Source: Mesorhizobium comanense | Lineage (GTDB): Bacteria; Pseudomonadota; Alphaproteobacteria; Rhizobiales; Rhizobiaceae | Assembly (NCBI RefSeq): GCF_005503535.1 | Contig: NZ_SCNN01000018.1 | Location: forward strand, 1-64,000 | Direction of reading: 5' to 3' | Length of the DNA: 64,000 bases | Part shown: positions 17,201 through 26,769 of the stretch, piece by piece | Numbering within the stretch: the first letter of the stretch is position 1 | Layout of the letters: each line of letters opens with the position of its first letter | Made by a program: the position numbers and the translations under genes | The notes under the pieces: model-generated | Database searches by the model: none | Told to the model about the DNA's origin: nothing | What the model saw: the letters and a program-made list of their open reading frames with translations, nothing else

Positions 17201-17752
17201 ATGAATCTCTTGTTTGGATTTTCCGGACGCATCGGGCGCGGCCAATGGTGGCTGGCCCAGCTGGCAATTCTGGCCCTAGTGATTGCGACAGTCGCGGCCC
17301 TCATCCATGTCGGAGGCGCGTCGACCGGGCACAGGCTCAGATCGTTTCCCTCGGAAAGGCTGAGCGTCAATCTGGTGCTGCTCACCGGCGCCGCTCTTTC
17401 GCTCTGGATCAATTTCGCGGCAACGATCAAGCGATACCATGATCTGGACAAGTCGGGCCGATGGTCGCTGATCCTGTTCGTCCCCTATATCGGCGGACTG
17501 TGGGTGCTCGTCGAATGCGGCTTCTTCTCCGGTTCGGATGGTAACAACGACTATGGCCCACCGTCGGGCGCGAATGAGGCGAGGAACGACCTCAGCGCCA
17601 CCATCTCGCGCATGACGGCCGAACGCCCGATCCAGCAGCAATCACGGTCCACCAGCGTGGCGCGGCAAGCCGGCAGGACGGAGGCCGCATCCGCGGCGTC
17701 ACAAACGCGGCGCCCCACGGGTCCAGCCGGATTTGGTCGCCGCGGCCTGTAG
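17201..17752 (+). CDS. DUF805 family membrane protein
   Basis: A 183-residue inner-membrane protein of the DUF805 family. It begins MNLLFGFSGRIGRGQWWLAQ, the family N-terminal signature, and has three to four hydrophobic segments (LAQLAILALVIATVAALI; VNLVLLTGAALSLWINF; WSLILFVPYIGGLWVLV), with the conserved KRYHDLDKSGRW between them. After GSDGNNDYGPPSG a low-complexity Ala/Arg/Gln tail of about 60 residues follows that is not part of the family. GAGGAGAAG lies just upstream of the ATG. Function unknown. Confidence 0.9.
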   Translation: MNLLFGFSGRIGRGQWWLAQLAILALVIATVAALIHVGGASTGHRLRSFPSERLSVNLVLLTGAALSLWINFAATIKRYHDLDKSGRWSLILFVPYIGGLWVLVECGFFSGSDGNNDYGPPSGANEARNDLSATISRMTAERPIQQQSRSTSVARQAGRTEAASAASQTRRPTGPAGFGRRGL

Positions 17753-17927
17753 CTCCAGAAAGGCATCTCCCAACGTATGGCGAGAGGCTGCACGGCAGTT
17801 GGACCGGGGAGCGAATTTGCACCAAGCCCCTTCAACCGATTTGCATCCTCATCGTGCTCAATCTCCGCTTGATGCGTTTTGTGCAACGCGATACGCCGTT
17901 GCCCAAATCGACAGACCGGAGATTGCC

Positions 17928-19325
17928 GTGAGCACGCCCAAGACCAGAACCGAAACCGACACGTTCGGCCCCATCGAGGTTGCAGCCGACCGATATTGGG
18001 GCGCGCAAGCGCAGCGTTCCCTGGGCAATTTCAAGATCGGCTGGGAAAAGCAGCCGGCCTCGATCGTGCGCGCGCTGGGTGTCGTCAAGCGGGCGGCCGC
18101 GGAAGCCAACATGGAGCTGAAGCGGCTCGATCCGGCGATCGGCAAGGCGATCGTCGAGGCTGCGCAAGAAGTGATCGACGGCAAGCTCAACGATCATTTC
18201 CCGCTCGTGGTCTGGCAGACCGGTTCGGGCACGCAGTCCAACATGAACGCCAATGAAGTGATCTCCAACCGGGCGATCGAGATGCTTGGCGGCGTCATGG
18301 GCTCGAAGAAGCCGGTGCATCCCAACGACCACGTCAATATGAGCCAGTCGTCGAACGACACCTACCCGACGGCCATGCATATCGCCTGCGCCGAGCGCAT
18401 CGTGCACGATCTACTGCCGGCGCTGAAGCACCTGCACAAGGCGCTGGATGCGAAGGCCAGGGACTTCAACCACATCATCAAGATCGGCCGCACCCACACG
18501 CAGGATGCCACGCCCCTGACCCTCGGCCAGGAGTTTTCCGGCTACGCGGCTCAGGTGGCCTCGTCGATCAAGCGTATCGAGCTGACACTGCCCGGCCTGC
18601 AGGAGCTGGCGCAAGGCGGCACCGCCGTCGGCACCGGCCTCAATGCGCCGGTCGGCTTCGCCGAACGGGTGGCCGATCGCATCGCCGCCATCACCGGCAT
18701 CGCCTTCGTCAGCGCGCCAAACAAGTTCGAGGCGCTTGCAGCGCACGATTCCATGGTGTTCTCGCACGGCGCCATCAACGCGGCCGCCGCCGCACTCTTC
18801 AAGGTCGCCAACGACATCCGCTTCCTGGGCTCGGGCCCGCGCTCGGGCCTCGGCGAACTGTCGCTGCCGGAAAACGAACCCGGCTCCTCGATCATGCCGG
18901 GCAAGGTCAATCCGACGCAGTGCGAAGCGATGACCCAGGTCTGCGTGCAGGTGTTCGGCAACAATGCAGCCGTGACTTTCGCAGGCAGCCAGGGCCATTT
19001 CGAGCTCAATGTCTACAACCCGCTGATGGCTTACAACTTCCTGCAGTCGGTGCAGCTGCTTTCCGACGCCTCTGTCTCCTTCACCGACAATTGCGTCGTC
19101 GGCATCGAGGCGCGCGAGGACAACATCAAGGCGGCGCTGGACCGCTCGCTGATGCTGGTGACGGCGCTGGCGCCGACCATCGGCTATGACAATGCCGCCA
19201 AGATCGCCAAGACGGCGCACAAGAACGGCACGACGCTGCGCGAGGAAGCGCTCGCCACCGGACTGGTCAGCGAGGCCGACTATGACCGGCTGGTGCGGCC
19301 GGAGGACATGACACATCCGGGATAA
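17928..19325 (+). CDS. fumC: Class II fumarate hydratase
   Basis: Cytosolic fumarase of the citric-acid cycle, interconverting fumarate and malate without an iron-sulfur cluster; homotetramer. The 465-residue protein carries the superfamily signature GSSIMPGKVNPTQCE, the active-site segments TGSGTQSNMNANEV and GRTHTQDATPLTLGQE. GTG at 17928 is the start: CGGAG lies seven bases before it and the N-terminus STPKTRTETDTFGPIEV matches the family. The frame is open 195 bases further upstream without family similarity. Monocistronic as far as can be seen. Confidence 0.97.
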   Translation: MSTPKTRTETDTFGPIEVAADRYWGAQAQRSLGNFKIGWEKQPASIVRALGVVKRAAAEANMELKRLDPAIGKAIVEAAQEVIDGKLNDHFPLVVWQTGSGTQSNMNANEVISNRAIEMLGGVMGSKKPVHPNDHVNMSQSSNDTYPTAMHIACAERIVHDLLPALKHLHKALDAKARDFNHIIKIGRTHTQDATPLTLGQEFSGYAAQVASSIKRIELTLPGLQELAQGGTAVGTGLNAPVGFAERVADRIAAITGIAFVSAPNKFEALAAHDSMVFSHGAINAAAAALFKVANDIRFLGSGPRSGLGELSLPENEPGSSIMPGKVNPTQCEAMTQVCVQVFGNNAAVTFAGSQGHFELNVYNPLMAYNFLQSVQLLSDASVSFTDNCVVGIEAREDNIKAALDRSLMLVTALAPTIGYDNAAKIAKTAHKNGTTLREEALATGLVSEADYDRLVRPEDMTHPG

Positions 19326-19503
19326 GGCATTTTTTCGCAGCAGATTTTACCGCGGTTCCCTCAGCCGGCGACACGAATTTCGCGCCGCCGGTTCGATCGC
19401 GGAAATGTATACTCTGTGAACAATGTGTCGCCACATAGACAGCTTTGGTGAACAGTCGGCATCGTCTATCTCTGGGGGCATTCAACCCATTCGGAGAGCC
19501 ACC

Positions 19504-19926
19504 ATGTCCGTCAACACTTCCGCCGCCGGCGCCGGCACCGCGTCCAACAGCGCCCTCACCATCCTGCTCGGCCGTATCCTGCTTGCCGTCATTTTCCTGC
19601 TTTCGGGTTTCGGCAAGCTCACCGCCATTTCCGGCACCGCGGCCTATTTCGGCGGCCTTGGCCTGCCGCTGCCCACCGTAACGGCGGTTGTCGTCGGCCT
19701 GATCGAACTGCTCGGCGGCCTTGCCGTCCTCGTCGGCTTCCAGACCCGCATCGCCGCCTGGGTGCTCGCAATCTTCACGATCGCCACCGGGCTGGTGGCG
19801 CATACCGGCTGGGCCGACCAGATGCAGATGATTCAGTTCCTCAAGAACCTCGCCATCGCCGGCGGCTTTATCCTGCTCGCCTCGTCGGGCGCCGGCGCCT
19901 ACTCGATCGACGCCAAGCGCGGCTGA
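19504..19926 (+). CDS. DoxX family membrane protein
   Basis: A 140-residue protein with four hydrophobic helices of the DoxX/DoxD-like family. Conserved features are LLGRILLAVIFLLSGFGKL, GGLGLPLP and ELLGGLAVLVGFQTR. A short Ser/Ala/Thr-rich N-terminus precedes the first helix. CGGAG lies seven bases before the ATG. A paralogue follows 122 bases downstream, with a strong terminator between. Bacterial members are linked to redox or thiol stress; the exact role here is unknown. Confidence 0.92.
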   Translation: MSVNTSAAGAGTASNSALTILLGRILLAVIFLLSGFGKLTAISGTAAYFGGLGLPLPTVTAVVVGLIELLGGLAVLVGFQTRIAAWVLAIFTIATGLVAHTGWADQMQMIQFLKNLAIAGGFILLASSGAGAYSIDAKRG

Positions 19927-19952
19927 AGCTTTCCTCCCAAGCACCCGAAATG

Positions 19953-19982
19953 AGCGGCGCGGAATTTTCCGCGCCGCTTTTT
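19953..19982 (+). terminator. Intrinsic terminator after first doxX-like gene
   Basis: AGCGGCGCGGAA (19953-19964) pairs with TTCCGCGCCGCT (19967-19978), then TTTTC. The 25 bases between the stop codon and the stem contain TTCCTCCCAAG, a single-stranded anti-Shine-Dalgarno-like motif. Confidence 0.9.
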
Positions 19983-20048
19983 CGTTGTCCAGTTGCAGGT
20001 ATAGATTGCGGTCGCAGCCGGCGACCGACGCTTGCAAGGGAGGTGACC

Positions 20049-20447
20049 ATGACCCGCAACGCAGTGCTTCTGGTCTCCAGACTGCTGTTTGCCGTGCTGT
20101 TCGTCCCGTCCGGTTTCCAGGCGCTCGCCAACATTGCGGGCACGACAGGCTATTTCGCCGGCCTCGGACTGCCATTTCCCACGCTGGCAGCCTGGGGCAC
20201 AGGCCTGTTCGAGTTGATCGCAGGGCTTTTGATCCTCGTCGGCTTTCAGACCCGCGTCGTGGCGCTGCTGCTGGCCGCCTTCTGCATCGTGGCCGGCTTT
20301 ATCGGCCATTACGGCCAGGGCGCCGGCGATGCGACGCTGGCCTTCCTGCACCAGCAGATGCTGATGAAGGATATCGCGATCTCCGGCGGCTTCCTGGCGC
20401 TCGCCATGGCCGGCGCCGGCGCTTGGTCGGCCGATGGGCGCGGTTAG
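20049..20447 (+). CDS. DoxX family membrane protein, paralogue
   Basis: A 132-residue four-helix DoxX protein closely similar to the preceding gene: LLFAVLFVPSGFQALANIAG, FAGLGLPFPTL, FELIAGLLILVGFQTRVVAL and the same C-terminal AGAGAWSADG block. GGGAGGTGACC directly precedes the ATG. The terminator after the first copy implies its own promoter. Tandem duplication followed by divergence is the likely origin. It is convergent with ppx. Confidence 0.92.
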   Translation: MTRNAVLLVSRLLFAVLFVPSGFQALANIAGTTGYFAGLGLPFPTLAAWGTGLFELIAGLLILVGFQTRVVALLLAAFCIVAGFIGHYGQGAGDATLAFLHQQMLMKDIAISGGFLALAMAGAGAWSADGRG

Positions 20448-20569
20448 CTCGCCTTGAATCCAGTGGCGAGCCTGGAACCAACCAGACATGTTGCCCGGGA
20501 TTCAATCCTGTCTTCAAACACGATGTCCAACATCCGCCTGGGTCAGATGCCGCGCACCGTTGGCCGTCT

Positions 20570-22105
20570 TCATTTCACCGAAACGCTCTGCCCGCCTTCC
20601 ACCGCAAGCACCAGGCGGCGGTTGGTAATGCGCGCCAGCTGCGCCATGCGGCCGGCCGGCCGCTCGCCGTAGAGGTCCGACAACGAAGCCGGCAGCACCA
20701 GCGCCAGCGCGCCGTTGGGGCGGGTTTCCCATTTCAATCTCGGCATGACGCCGGGCATCGCCGCTGTCAGCAGGTAGACCACGCGCATCATCGCCGCCAG
20801 AACGCGAGCGCGCTCGAGCAGGCGCGGCGGCGCCAGGGCCTTGATCTCGGGCGCGATGCCATCGTTGAAGATGCCGTCATGGCGATAGGCGTTGGCGAGC
20901 GCCAGATAGGCGCGGCCGGGATGGTCGACGCCGATGAAGGACGCATGCGCGATGATGTTGAGCGACTGCTTGCCGCGATACTCCGGATGCGCGCGCCAGC
21001 CTATGTCGGCGAGCAGACAGGCAGCATGGCGATAGCGCGCCTCGTCTTCCGTCTCATCGATGCCGAAGGCCTTGAAGGCCTTGCCGGTCCATTCTACCAG
21101 GTCGTGCGCGTGATGGACCGAGCGTGAGCGCAAAAGCGCGAGTTCCTCGGCCGCCGAGATCAGCGGATCCGCCTTCTGTTCTGCCGCATCGAGCAGCGAA
21201 TAGAGGAAGCCTTCGCGCACGCCTTGCGCCGAAACGATGATCCTCGACGGCTGCATCGCCGCCATGATCTCCTGCAGCACGAGCGCACCGTACGGCAACA
21301 ACGAACGGCGGTTCTTGGAGACGCCCTCGATCCCCCTCACCTTTTCCACCTCGCCCCTCGCCACCTGCCGGAGGAAGCTCTGGGCGCTGTCGGCCGATAT
21401 TTCGTAATGGTGCATGACCCCAAGCGGGTAGTTGGTCATCTCCATATGCAGCCGGGCGAGGTTTCGCCAGGTGCCGCCGACGGCGTAGAAGGTCCTGCCC
21501 TGCCCGCCCTTTAGGAGCTTTGCCCGCGCCAGTTCCTGGCGTGCGATCTTCTGCGCCTGGACGAGCGAATTCTTGGACATGTCCTGCAGGCGCAGGCCGC
21601 CGAGGGGCAGGGTTATGCCGTCGCCGATCGCCTCACCGGCGATATCGATGAGTTCCAGGCTGCCGCCACCAAGGTCGCCGGCAATACCATTGGCCGGGTG
21701 GAAACCGGAAATGACGCCGAGCGCGGAATAATGAGCCTCCTGGCGGCCGGAAAGGACGCGGATCTCGGTCTTCAGCACATCTTCGGCACGATGGATGAAA
21801 TCGGGACCGTTGATGGCCTCGCGCGCCGCGGCCGTTGCCAGCACATACATGTGCTCCGCCCCGGCCTGATCGGAAAGCGCGCGGAAGCGGCGAAACTCCT
21901 CCATCGAGCGCGCCACCCCCTCGGGGTCGAGCTTTCCCGTCGAGACAATGCCGCGGCCAAGGCCGGCCAGCATCTTTTCGTTGAACAGCATGGTCGGCGA
22001 GCGCGCCAGCCCTTCATAGACGACAAGACGGATCGAGTTCGAACCAATGTCGATGATGGACAGCGGTCGGCGGTCCTGCAGCCGGCCCTGGGAATTGGAC
22101 AGCAT
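20570..22105 (-). CDS. ppx: Exopolyphosphatase (Ppx/GppA family)
   Basis: A 511-residue Ppx/GppA phosphatase that degrades inorganic polyphosphate from the chain ends, possibly also guanosine pentaphosphate. The actin-like fold shows IDIGSNSIRLVVYEG at residues 18-32, GDLGGGSLELID and AVGGTWRNLARLH. The C-terminal HD-like part contains HAHDLVEW and HASFIGVDHPGRA. The start codon overlaps the ppk stop (TGATG), so both enzymes of polyphosphate turnover are translated from one message. Confidence 0.95.
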   Translation of the reverse strand: MLSNSQGRLQDRRPLSIIDIGSNSIRLVVYEGLARSPTMLFNEKMLAGLGRGIVSTGKLDPEGVARSMEEFRRFRALSDQAGAEHMYVLATAAAREAINGPDFIHRAEDVLKTEIRVLSGRQEAHYSALGVISGFHPANGIAGDLGGGSLELIDIAGEAIGDGITLPLGGLRLQDMSKNSLVQAQKIARQELARAKLLKGGQGRTFYAVGGTWRNLARLHMEMTNYPLGVMHHYEISADSAQSFLRQVARGEVEKVRGIEGVSKNRRSLLPYGALVLQEIMAAMQPSRIIVSAQGVREGFLYSLLDAAEQKADPLISAAEELALLRSRSVHHAHDLVEWTGKAFKAFGIDETEDEARYRHAACLLADIGWRAHPEYRGKQSLNIIAHASFIGVDHPGRAYLALANAYRHDGIFNDGIAPEIKALAPPRLLERARVLAAMMRVVYLLTAAMPGVMPRLKWETRPNGALALVLPASLSDLYGERPAGRMAQLARITNRRLVLAVEGGQSVSVK

Positions 22106-24297
22106 CAGGCGGTGGCGTTCTTCTTGCGGCGCTTGAACTGCGCGATCCGCTTCGGTGCATGCGATTTCAGCGCGTCACCCCGTCCCGAGAGGCTCGGATT
22201 GGTCATGAAATATTCCTGCGCGTTGAACGGCTCCTCCCCCTCCTCAAGCACGACGCGCCGGGAGGTTCCATCAGCCAATACGTCGAAACTTTGCTGATTG
22301 TCCATGATGTTGCCCAGCATGATCTGGCCCAGAACCTGTTCATGCACAGTTGGATTGGTGATCGGCACCATGGTCTCGACGCGGCGGTCGAGATTGCGTG
22401 GCATGAGGTCGGCCGAGGAGATATAGACGATCGCCTCGTCGGCCGGCAGCCCATGGCCGTTGCCGAAACAGTAGATACGGCTGTGTTCCAGGAACCGGCC
22501 AACGATCGACTTGACCCTGATGTTCTCCGACAGGCCAGGCACCTGCGGCCTGAGGCAGCATATGCCTCGCACGACGAGGTCGATTTCAACCCCGGCGCGG
22601 CTTGCGTCATAGAGCGCGTCGATGATGATCGGGTCGACAAGCGCGTTCATCTTCATCCAGATGCGCGCCGGACGCCCCTCCAGCGCATGGGTGACCTCGT
22701 CGGAAATGTGCTGGAGGATGCGGTTGCGCAGCGTGAACGGGGATATCGCCAGCCGCATTTCGGCGGTCGGCTCGGCGTAGCCGGTGATGAAATTGAAGAG
22801 CTGGGCGACGTCGCGGGCGATCGTCGCATCGGTGGTGAAGAAGGACAGGTCGGTGTAGATGCGCGCCGTAACCGGATGGTAGTTGCCGGTGCCGAGATGG
22901 ACGTAGTTGCGCAGCTTGCCATCCTCGCGCCGCACCACCAGCGACATCTTGGCGTGGGTCTTGAGCTCGAGGAAGCCGAATACGACCTGCACGCCGGCGC
23001 GTTCGAGGTCGCGCGCCCAGCGGATATTGGCTTCCTCGTCGAAGCGGGCCTTGAGCTCGACCAGCGCCGTCACCGACTTGCCGGCCTCCGCCGCATCGAC
23101 CAGCGCGCGCACGATCGGGCTGTCGTTGGAGGTGCGGTAGAGCGTCTGCTTGATCGCCACCACTTCAGGATCGGCCATCGCCTGACGCAGGAACTGCACC
23201 ACCACGTCGAAGGATTCGTAGGGGTGGTGAACGATGATATCCTTCTCGCGGATAGCGGCGAAACAGTCCCCGCCATGCTCGCGGATGCGCTCGGGGAAAC
23301 GCGGATTGTAAGGCGTGAACTTCAAATCGTCGCGGGCAACCGCGACGATTTCGGAAATCTGGCTGAGCGCCAGCGGGCCAGTCAGCACGCTGATGCGGCT
23401 CGATGAAACGCCAAGTTCGCCGGCGACGAATTCGCGCAGTTCAGCCGGCATCAGCATGTCGAACTCGATGCGGATGACGGAGCCGCGGCGGCGGCGCTTC
23501 AACGCTGTTTCGAACAGCCGCACCAGGTCTTCCGATTCTTCCTCGACCTCGATGTCGCTGTCGCGGATGATGCGGAACGTGCCGGAGCCCTTGACCTCGT
23601 AGCCGGGGAACAGCTTGCCGATGTAAAGGCCGACCGCCTCCTCCAGGGGAATGAAGCGGACATGATGCTTGCGGTCCGGCAGACGGATGAAGCGCTTGAG
23701 CGCCACAGGCAAGCGCAAGAGCGCGCTCATCTCCTCGCCGTTCTTGCGGTGCCGCAATTGCAGCGCCATCGAGAAGCCGAGATTGGGGATGAACGGGAAC
23801 GGATGCGCCGGATCGATCGACAGCGGGGTGAGCACCGGAAACACCTGATCCTGGAAGTGTTCTTCCAGCCAGACCTTCTCGTCCTTGGTCAGCGCGTCGC
23901 GGGTGATGCTCTCGATGCCTTCCTTGTTGAGCAGCACGGTCAGCGCCGAAAGGCTTTTCTGCTGATCCTCCTGCAGCCGCTCGACCTCGCGCAGCAATTG
24001 CTCGAGCTGCTGTTCGGGGGTGCGGCCATCCGGGCTCTTGAGTGCGATGCCCTCGCGCACCTGGCCGGCAAGGCCGGCGACGCGAACCATGAAGAACTCG
24101 TCGAGGTTGGCGGCCGAGATGGACAGGAAGCGCACACGCTCGAGTAGCGGATGGTGTGTGTTCAGCGATTCTTCCAGAACGCGGCGATTGAACTGCAGCC
24201 AGGAAAACTCACGATTGACGAAACGGTCGGGGTTGCCCTCCGGGCTCGCCGTCTCGACATTGTTGAATTCGCTCAGTACCGGCTTCAATTCGTTCAT
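22105..24297 (-). CDS. ppk1: Polyphosphate kinase 1
   Basis: A 730-residue PPK1 that makes inorganic polyphosphate from ATP through a phospho-histidine. The family N-terminal domain starts FVNREFSWLQFNRRVLEE. The catalytic His is His448 in ELKTHAKMSLVVRRED, followed by HLGTGNYHPVTARIYTD; the ATP-binding KARFDEEANIRWARDLE precedes it. The C-terminus is basic. AGGAACC lies before the ATG. The gene is followed by ppx with a one-base overlap, the usual order in rhizobia. Confidence 0.97.
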   Translation of the reverse strand: MNELKPVLSEFNNVETASPEGNPDRFVNREFSWLQFNRRVLEESLNTHHPLLERVRFLSISAANLDEFFMVRVAGLAGQVREGIALKSPDGRTPEQQLEQLLREVERLQEDQQKSLSALTVLLNKEGIESITRDALTKDEKVWLEEHFQDQVFPVLTPLSIDPAHPFPFIPNLGFSMALQLRHRKNGEEMSALLRLPVALKRFIRLPDRKHHVRFIPLEEAVGLYIGKLFPGYEVKGSGTFRIIRDSDIEVEEESEDLVRLFETALKRRRRGSVIRIEFDMLMPAELREFVAGELGVSSSRISVLTGPLALSQISEIVAVARDDLKFTPYNPRFPERIREHGGDCFAAIREKDIIVHHPYESFDVVVQFLRQAMADPEVVAIKQTLYRTSNDSPIVRALVDAAEAGKSVTALVELKARFDEEANIRWARDLERAGVQVVFGFLELKTHAKMSLVVRREDGKLRNYVHLGTGNYHPVTARIYTDLSFFTTDATIARDVAQLFNFITGYAEPTAEMRLAISPFTLRNRILQHISDEVTHALEGRPARIWMKMNALVDPIIIDALYDASRAGVEIDLVVRGICCLRPQVPGLSENIRVKSIVGRFLEHSRIYCFGNGHGLPADEAIVYISSADLMPRNLDRRVETMVPITNPTVHEQVLGQIMLGNIMDNQQSFDVLADGTSRRVVLEEGEEPFNAQEYFMTNPSLSGRGDALKSHAPKRIAQFKRRKKNATA

Positions 24298-24464
24298 GGT
24301 TCCTGCTCTTGTCCCGCCTCAGCCGGTTAACCGGCTTAACTTATCCTGTGGCAGGCTTTTGCGACAGTTCTCTGACAGGCTTTTGCGACAGTTTGATTTC
24401 ATCGAACTTGCAAACAGGCCTGATATGATCCAGATGCAGGAGAGACTGCGTTAAGGAGACGACG

Positions 24465-24710
24465 ATGGCAGGCGGTTCCATTCCCCATTTCCAGAACGAT
24501 GCGGGCCATCCCGCTATCGACATCGGGGTCAAGGAATTCATGTGCACGGGCGCCAACCCGCCGTTCGACCATCCGCATGTCTTTCTCGACATGGGCGACG
24601 ACAATGAGAAGGTCTGTCCCTACTGTTCGACCCTTTACCGCTATTCACCGAAGCTGAAGGCGACGGAAACGGTGCCTGCCGGCTGCCTCTATATCGATCA
24701 GGCCGCCTGA
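24465..24710 (+). CDS. NDUFS6-type zinc-finger protein, complex I accessory subunit
   Basis: An 81-residue protein of the zf-CHCC family, related to the mitochondrial NDUFS6 (13 kDa) accessory subunit of NADH:ubiquinone oxidoreductase. The zinc ligands are visible: Cys in EFMCTGANPPFDHPHVFLDM, His in the same block, and the CPYC pair in EKVCPYCSTLYRY. In alphaproteobacteria this subunit binds the peripheral arm of complex I. AAGGAGAC lies just before the ATG. It is divergent from ppk. Confidence 0.88.
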   Translation: MAGGSIPHFQNDAGHPAIDIGVKEFMCTGANPPFDHPHVFLDMGDDNEKVCPYCSTLYRYSPKLKATETVPAGCLYIDQAA

Positions 24711-24726
24711 TTCTTTTGCGACAGAG

Positions 24727-25968
24727 ATGATGGACGACACGCGCTCCCGGCAAGTCGTCATCGCCGGGGCGGGCATCGCCGGGCTGACGGCGGCCATCGC
24801 GTTCGCCGAACGCGGCTATTCCGTGCAGGTGTTCGAACAGGCACCGCGCCTCGAAGCGGCGGGCGCCGGCATCCAGCTTTCTCCCAACGCCACACGCATC
24901 CTTCGCCAACTCGGCGTGCTCGACCGGCTTTTGCCGGCGGCGGTGCGGCCCGAGGCCGTGGTGCTGAAGGACGCAAGGACGCTGCGCCAACTGGCGCGTG
25001 TGCCGCTGGGGCAAGCCGGTAAAAGCCGCTGGGGCGCGCCCTACCTCGTCGCGCACCGGGCCGATGTGCAGGGCGCGCTGATGGCGCGTGTTGTGGAATG
25101 GCCTGACATCAAAATCCGGACCGGAGCGCGCGTCGGCAAGATTTCCACAAGCCCTCACCACGTCACGGCAAGCGCGGAGATCGGGCAAGAGACAATCGAA
25201 GGGCATGGCTTGCTGCTGGTCGGCGCCGACGGCGTGTGGTCATCGGTGCGCGGGCTTGCAGGTTCGAAGGGCGGAGCCGTGTTCGCGGCAAGCCATTTTT
25301 CCGGCGAGTTGGCCTGGCGCGCAACCGTGGCGGCCGAAAGCCCTGCCGGACAGGCCTTTGCCGCCCTTGGCGCTGCCGACTGCGTCACCACCTTCCTGCA
25401 TCCCGGCTTCCACATGGTCGCCTACCCGGTCAGCAAAGGCAGGGTCTTCAACCTCGCCGCCTTCACCAGGGGCGAGCGGATCGCCGAAGGCTGGGCGGGC
25501 CATGCCGACCCCGCCATCCTTGGCAAAGCCATGCGCGGCACCGCGCAGGCGTTGGGGAAGCTTGTCGCCCTGGCCGGCCCCTGGACGGCCTTTCCGATCC
25601 ATACCGTCGAACAGAGCCGGTGGACGAACCCGCAAGGCATAGCGCTGATCGGCGACGCGGCGCATGCGATGACGCCGTTCGCCGCACAAGGCGCGGCGAT
25701 GGCGATCGAGGATGCGGCAATGCTGGCCAAGACCATGGCCGACTTCCCTGCTGATCCTCAGCAGAGCCTCGCCATCTGGGAGAACCTGCGACGGCCACGC
25801 GTCGAAAAGGTGCGCAAGCGCGGCGCGCTCAACCGGCTTGCCTGGCATGCCCGGGGTCCGGTGGCACTGGCCCGCAACCTGGTGCTGGCGATGCGGCCGG
25901 CGGAGAAGCTCGCGGCCGATCTCGACTGGCTCTATGGCTGGGAGCAAGCGAAAGTCATCCGGCGCTGA
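24727..25968 (+). CDS. FAD-dependent aromatic-ring monooxygenase
   Basis: A 413-residue group A flavin monooxygenase (salicylate hydroxylase/UbiH-like). The Rossmann dinucleotide motif is VVIAGAGIAGLTAAIAFAER, the middle DG motif is LLLVGADGVWSSVR, and the second FAD motif is GIALIGDAAHAMTPFAAQG. A basic C-terminus follows. It is 16 bases after the zinc-finger gene on the same strand and may be cotranscribed. The substrate cannot be inferred; a 3-hydroxybenzoate- or salicylate-like aromatic is typical. Confidence 0.92.
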   Translation: MMDDTRSRQVVIAGAGIAGLTAAIAFAERGYSVQVFEQAPRLEAAGAGIQLSPNATRILRQLGVLDRLLPAAVRPEAVVLKDARTLRQLARVPLGQAGKSRWGAPYLVAHRADVQGALMARVVEWPDIKIRTGARVGKISTSPHHVTASAEIGQETIEGHGLLLVGADGVWSSVRGLAGSKGGAVFAASHFSGELAWRATVAAESPAGQAFAALGAADCVTTFLHPGFHMVAYPVSKGRVFNLAAFTRGERIAEGWAGHADPAILGKAMRGTAQALGKLVALAGPWTAFPIHTVEQSRWTNPQGIALIGDAAHAMTPFAAQGAAMAIEDAAMLAKTMADFPADPQQSLAIWENLRRPRVEKVRKRGALNRLAWHARGPVALARNLVLAMRPAEKLAADLDWLYGWEQAKVIRR

Positions 25969-26004
25969 CAGTTCGCAATGATGCGGCCGGGGGCATAACC
26001 GAGC

Positions 26005-26670
26005 CTAATTGTAGAGCCGCATCGACAGTCCCAGCGACACCGGCAGCGGGTTCCACCAGCCGGTGCGGAGGCCGGCGGTGCGAAGCGCAGCGGCCGTCCA
26101 GGTGTTGCAGCCGACCAGCGCGTTGAAATGGCCGTTGGCTTCGTAGAAGCGGTCGAAGCTGGAATAGCTCGCATTCTCGACCACGACCGGACCATTCGGC
26201 CCCTGCTGGAAGCTTGCGGAGATATAGTCGATCAGTGTCGCGAACTGGTCTTCCCCTATGTCGAACCCAGCGACATCGGGATGCGGCTCGACGATGTCGC
26301 CGGCAACATCGACATGCATGACCGACGCGTCGAGGGTCAGCGCTTTCATCACCGGAACGGCTTTCAGCTCGGACCAGGTCGGCGTCTGCAGATAGAAGGC
26401 GCGGCCGCCCCACCCGAAGACGAGATAGCGCACTTCCGGTGCATCGGAAGGCATTCCGGCGTCCATGAGGAAGTGGAAGCGCTTGCGCACCACGTCATCC
26501 ACCGGAATGGCGATATCGGTGTGGATCGGGTTGTGCAGCACCAATATGTGTCGCGTGGCCACGCCGGCTCGCGCCGCCGGCCAGAGCGGGCGCGGCACCA
26601 GCGTGCCGAGGGCGGCTGCAAGCACGATCGCGGCCGACAGCAGGGAAAGGAACCGCAGGACTTTTCTCAT
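26005..26670 (-). CDS. DUF2459 (TIGR02117) family protein
   Basis: A 221-residue protein of the TIGR02117/DUF2459 family. An N-terminal membrane anchor or signal segment (FLSLLSAAIVLAAALGTLV) is followed by HILVLHNPIHTDIAIPVDDV and the conserved YLVFGWGGRAFYLQTPTWSE; ANGHFNALVGCNTWTAAAL ends with a conserved Cys that could be catalytic. I chose ATG 26670; an in-frame ATG at 26715 would start within a few bases of the terminator hairpin. Function unknown. Confidence 0.85.
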   Translation of the reverse strand: MRKVLRFLSLLSAAIVLAAALGTLVPRPLWPAARAGVATRHILVLHNPIHTDIAIPVDDVVRKRFHFLMDAGMPSDAPEVRYLVFGWGGRAFYLQTPTWSELKAVPVMKALTLDASVMHVDVAGDIVEPHPDVAGFDIGEDQFATLIDYISASFQQGPNGPVVVENASYSSFDRFYEANGHFNALVGCNTWTAAALRTAGLRTGWWNPLPVSLGLSMRLYN

Positions 26671-26717
26671 CGATGCCGTCCCCTGCTCCGCCGCCAATCG
26701 TATCGGCCGATCCATAA

Positions 26718-26752
26718 GCGAAAGCCCGGCCGCATCGCGGCCGGGCTTTCGC
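26718..26752. terminator. Terminator of the aap operon
   Basis: A perfect 16-base-pair stem GCGAAAGCCCGGCCGC with its complement at 26737-26752 and a three-base loop. It follows the aapP stop by about 18 bases. The T-rich part is the outer stem itself, so termination could occur in both directions. Confidence 0.8.
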
Positions 26753-26769
26753 GCTCGGTGTAAAGCCGC

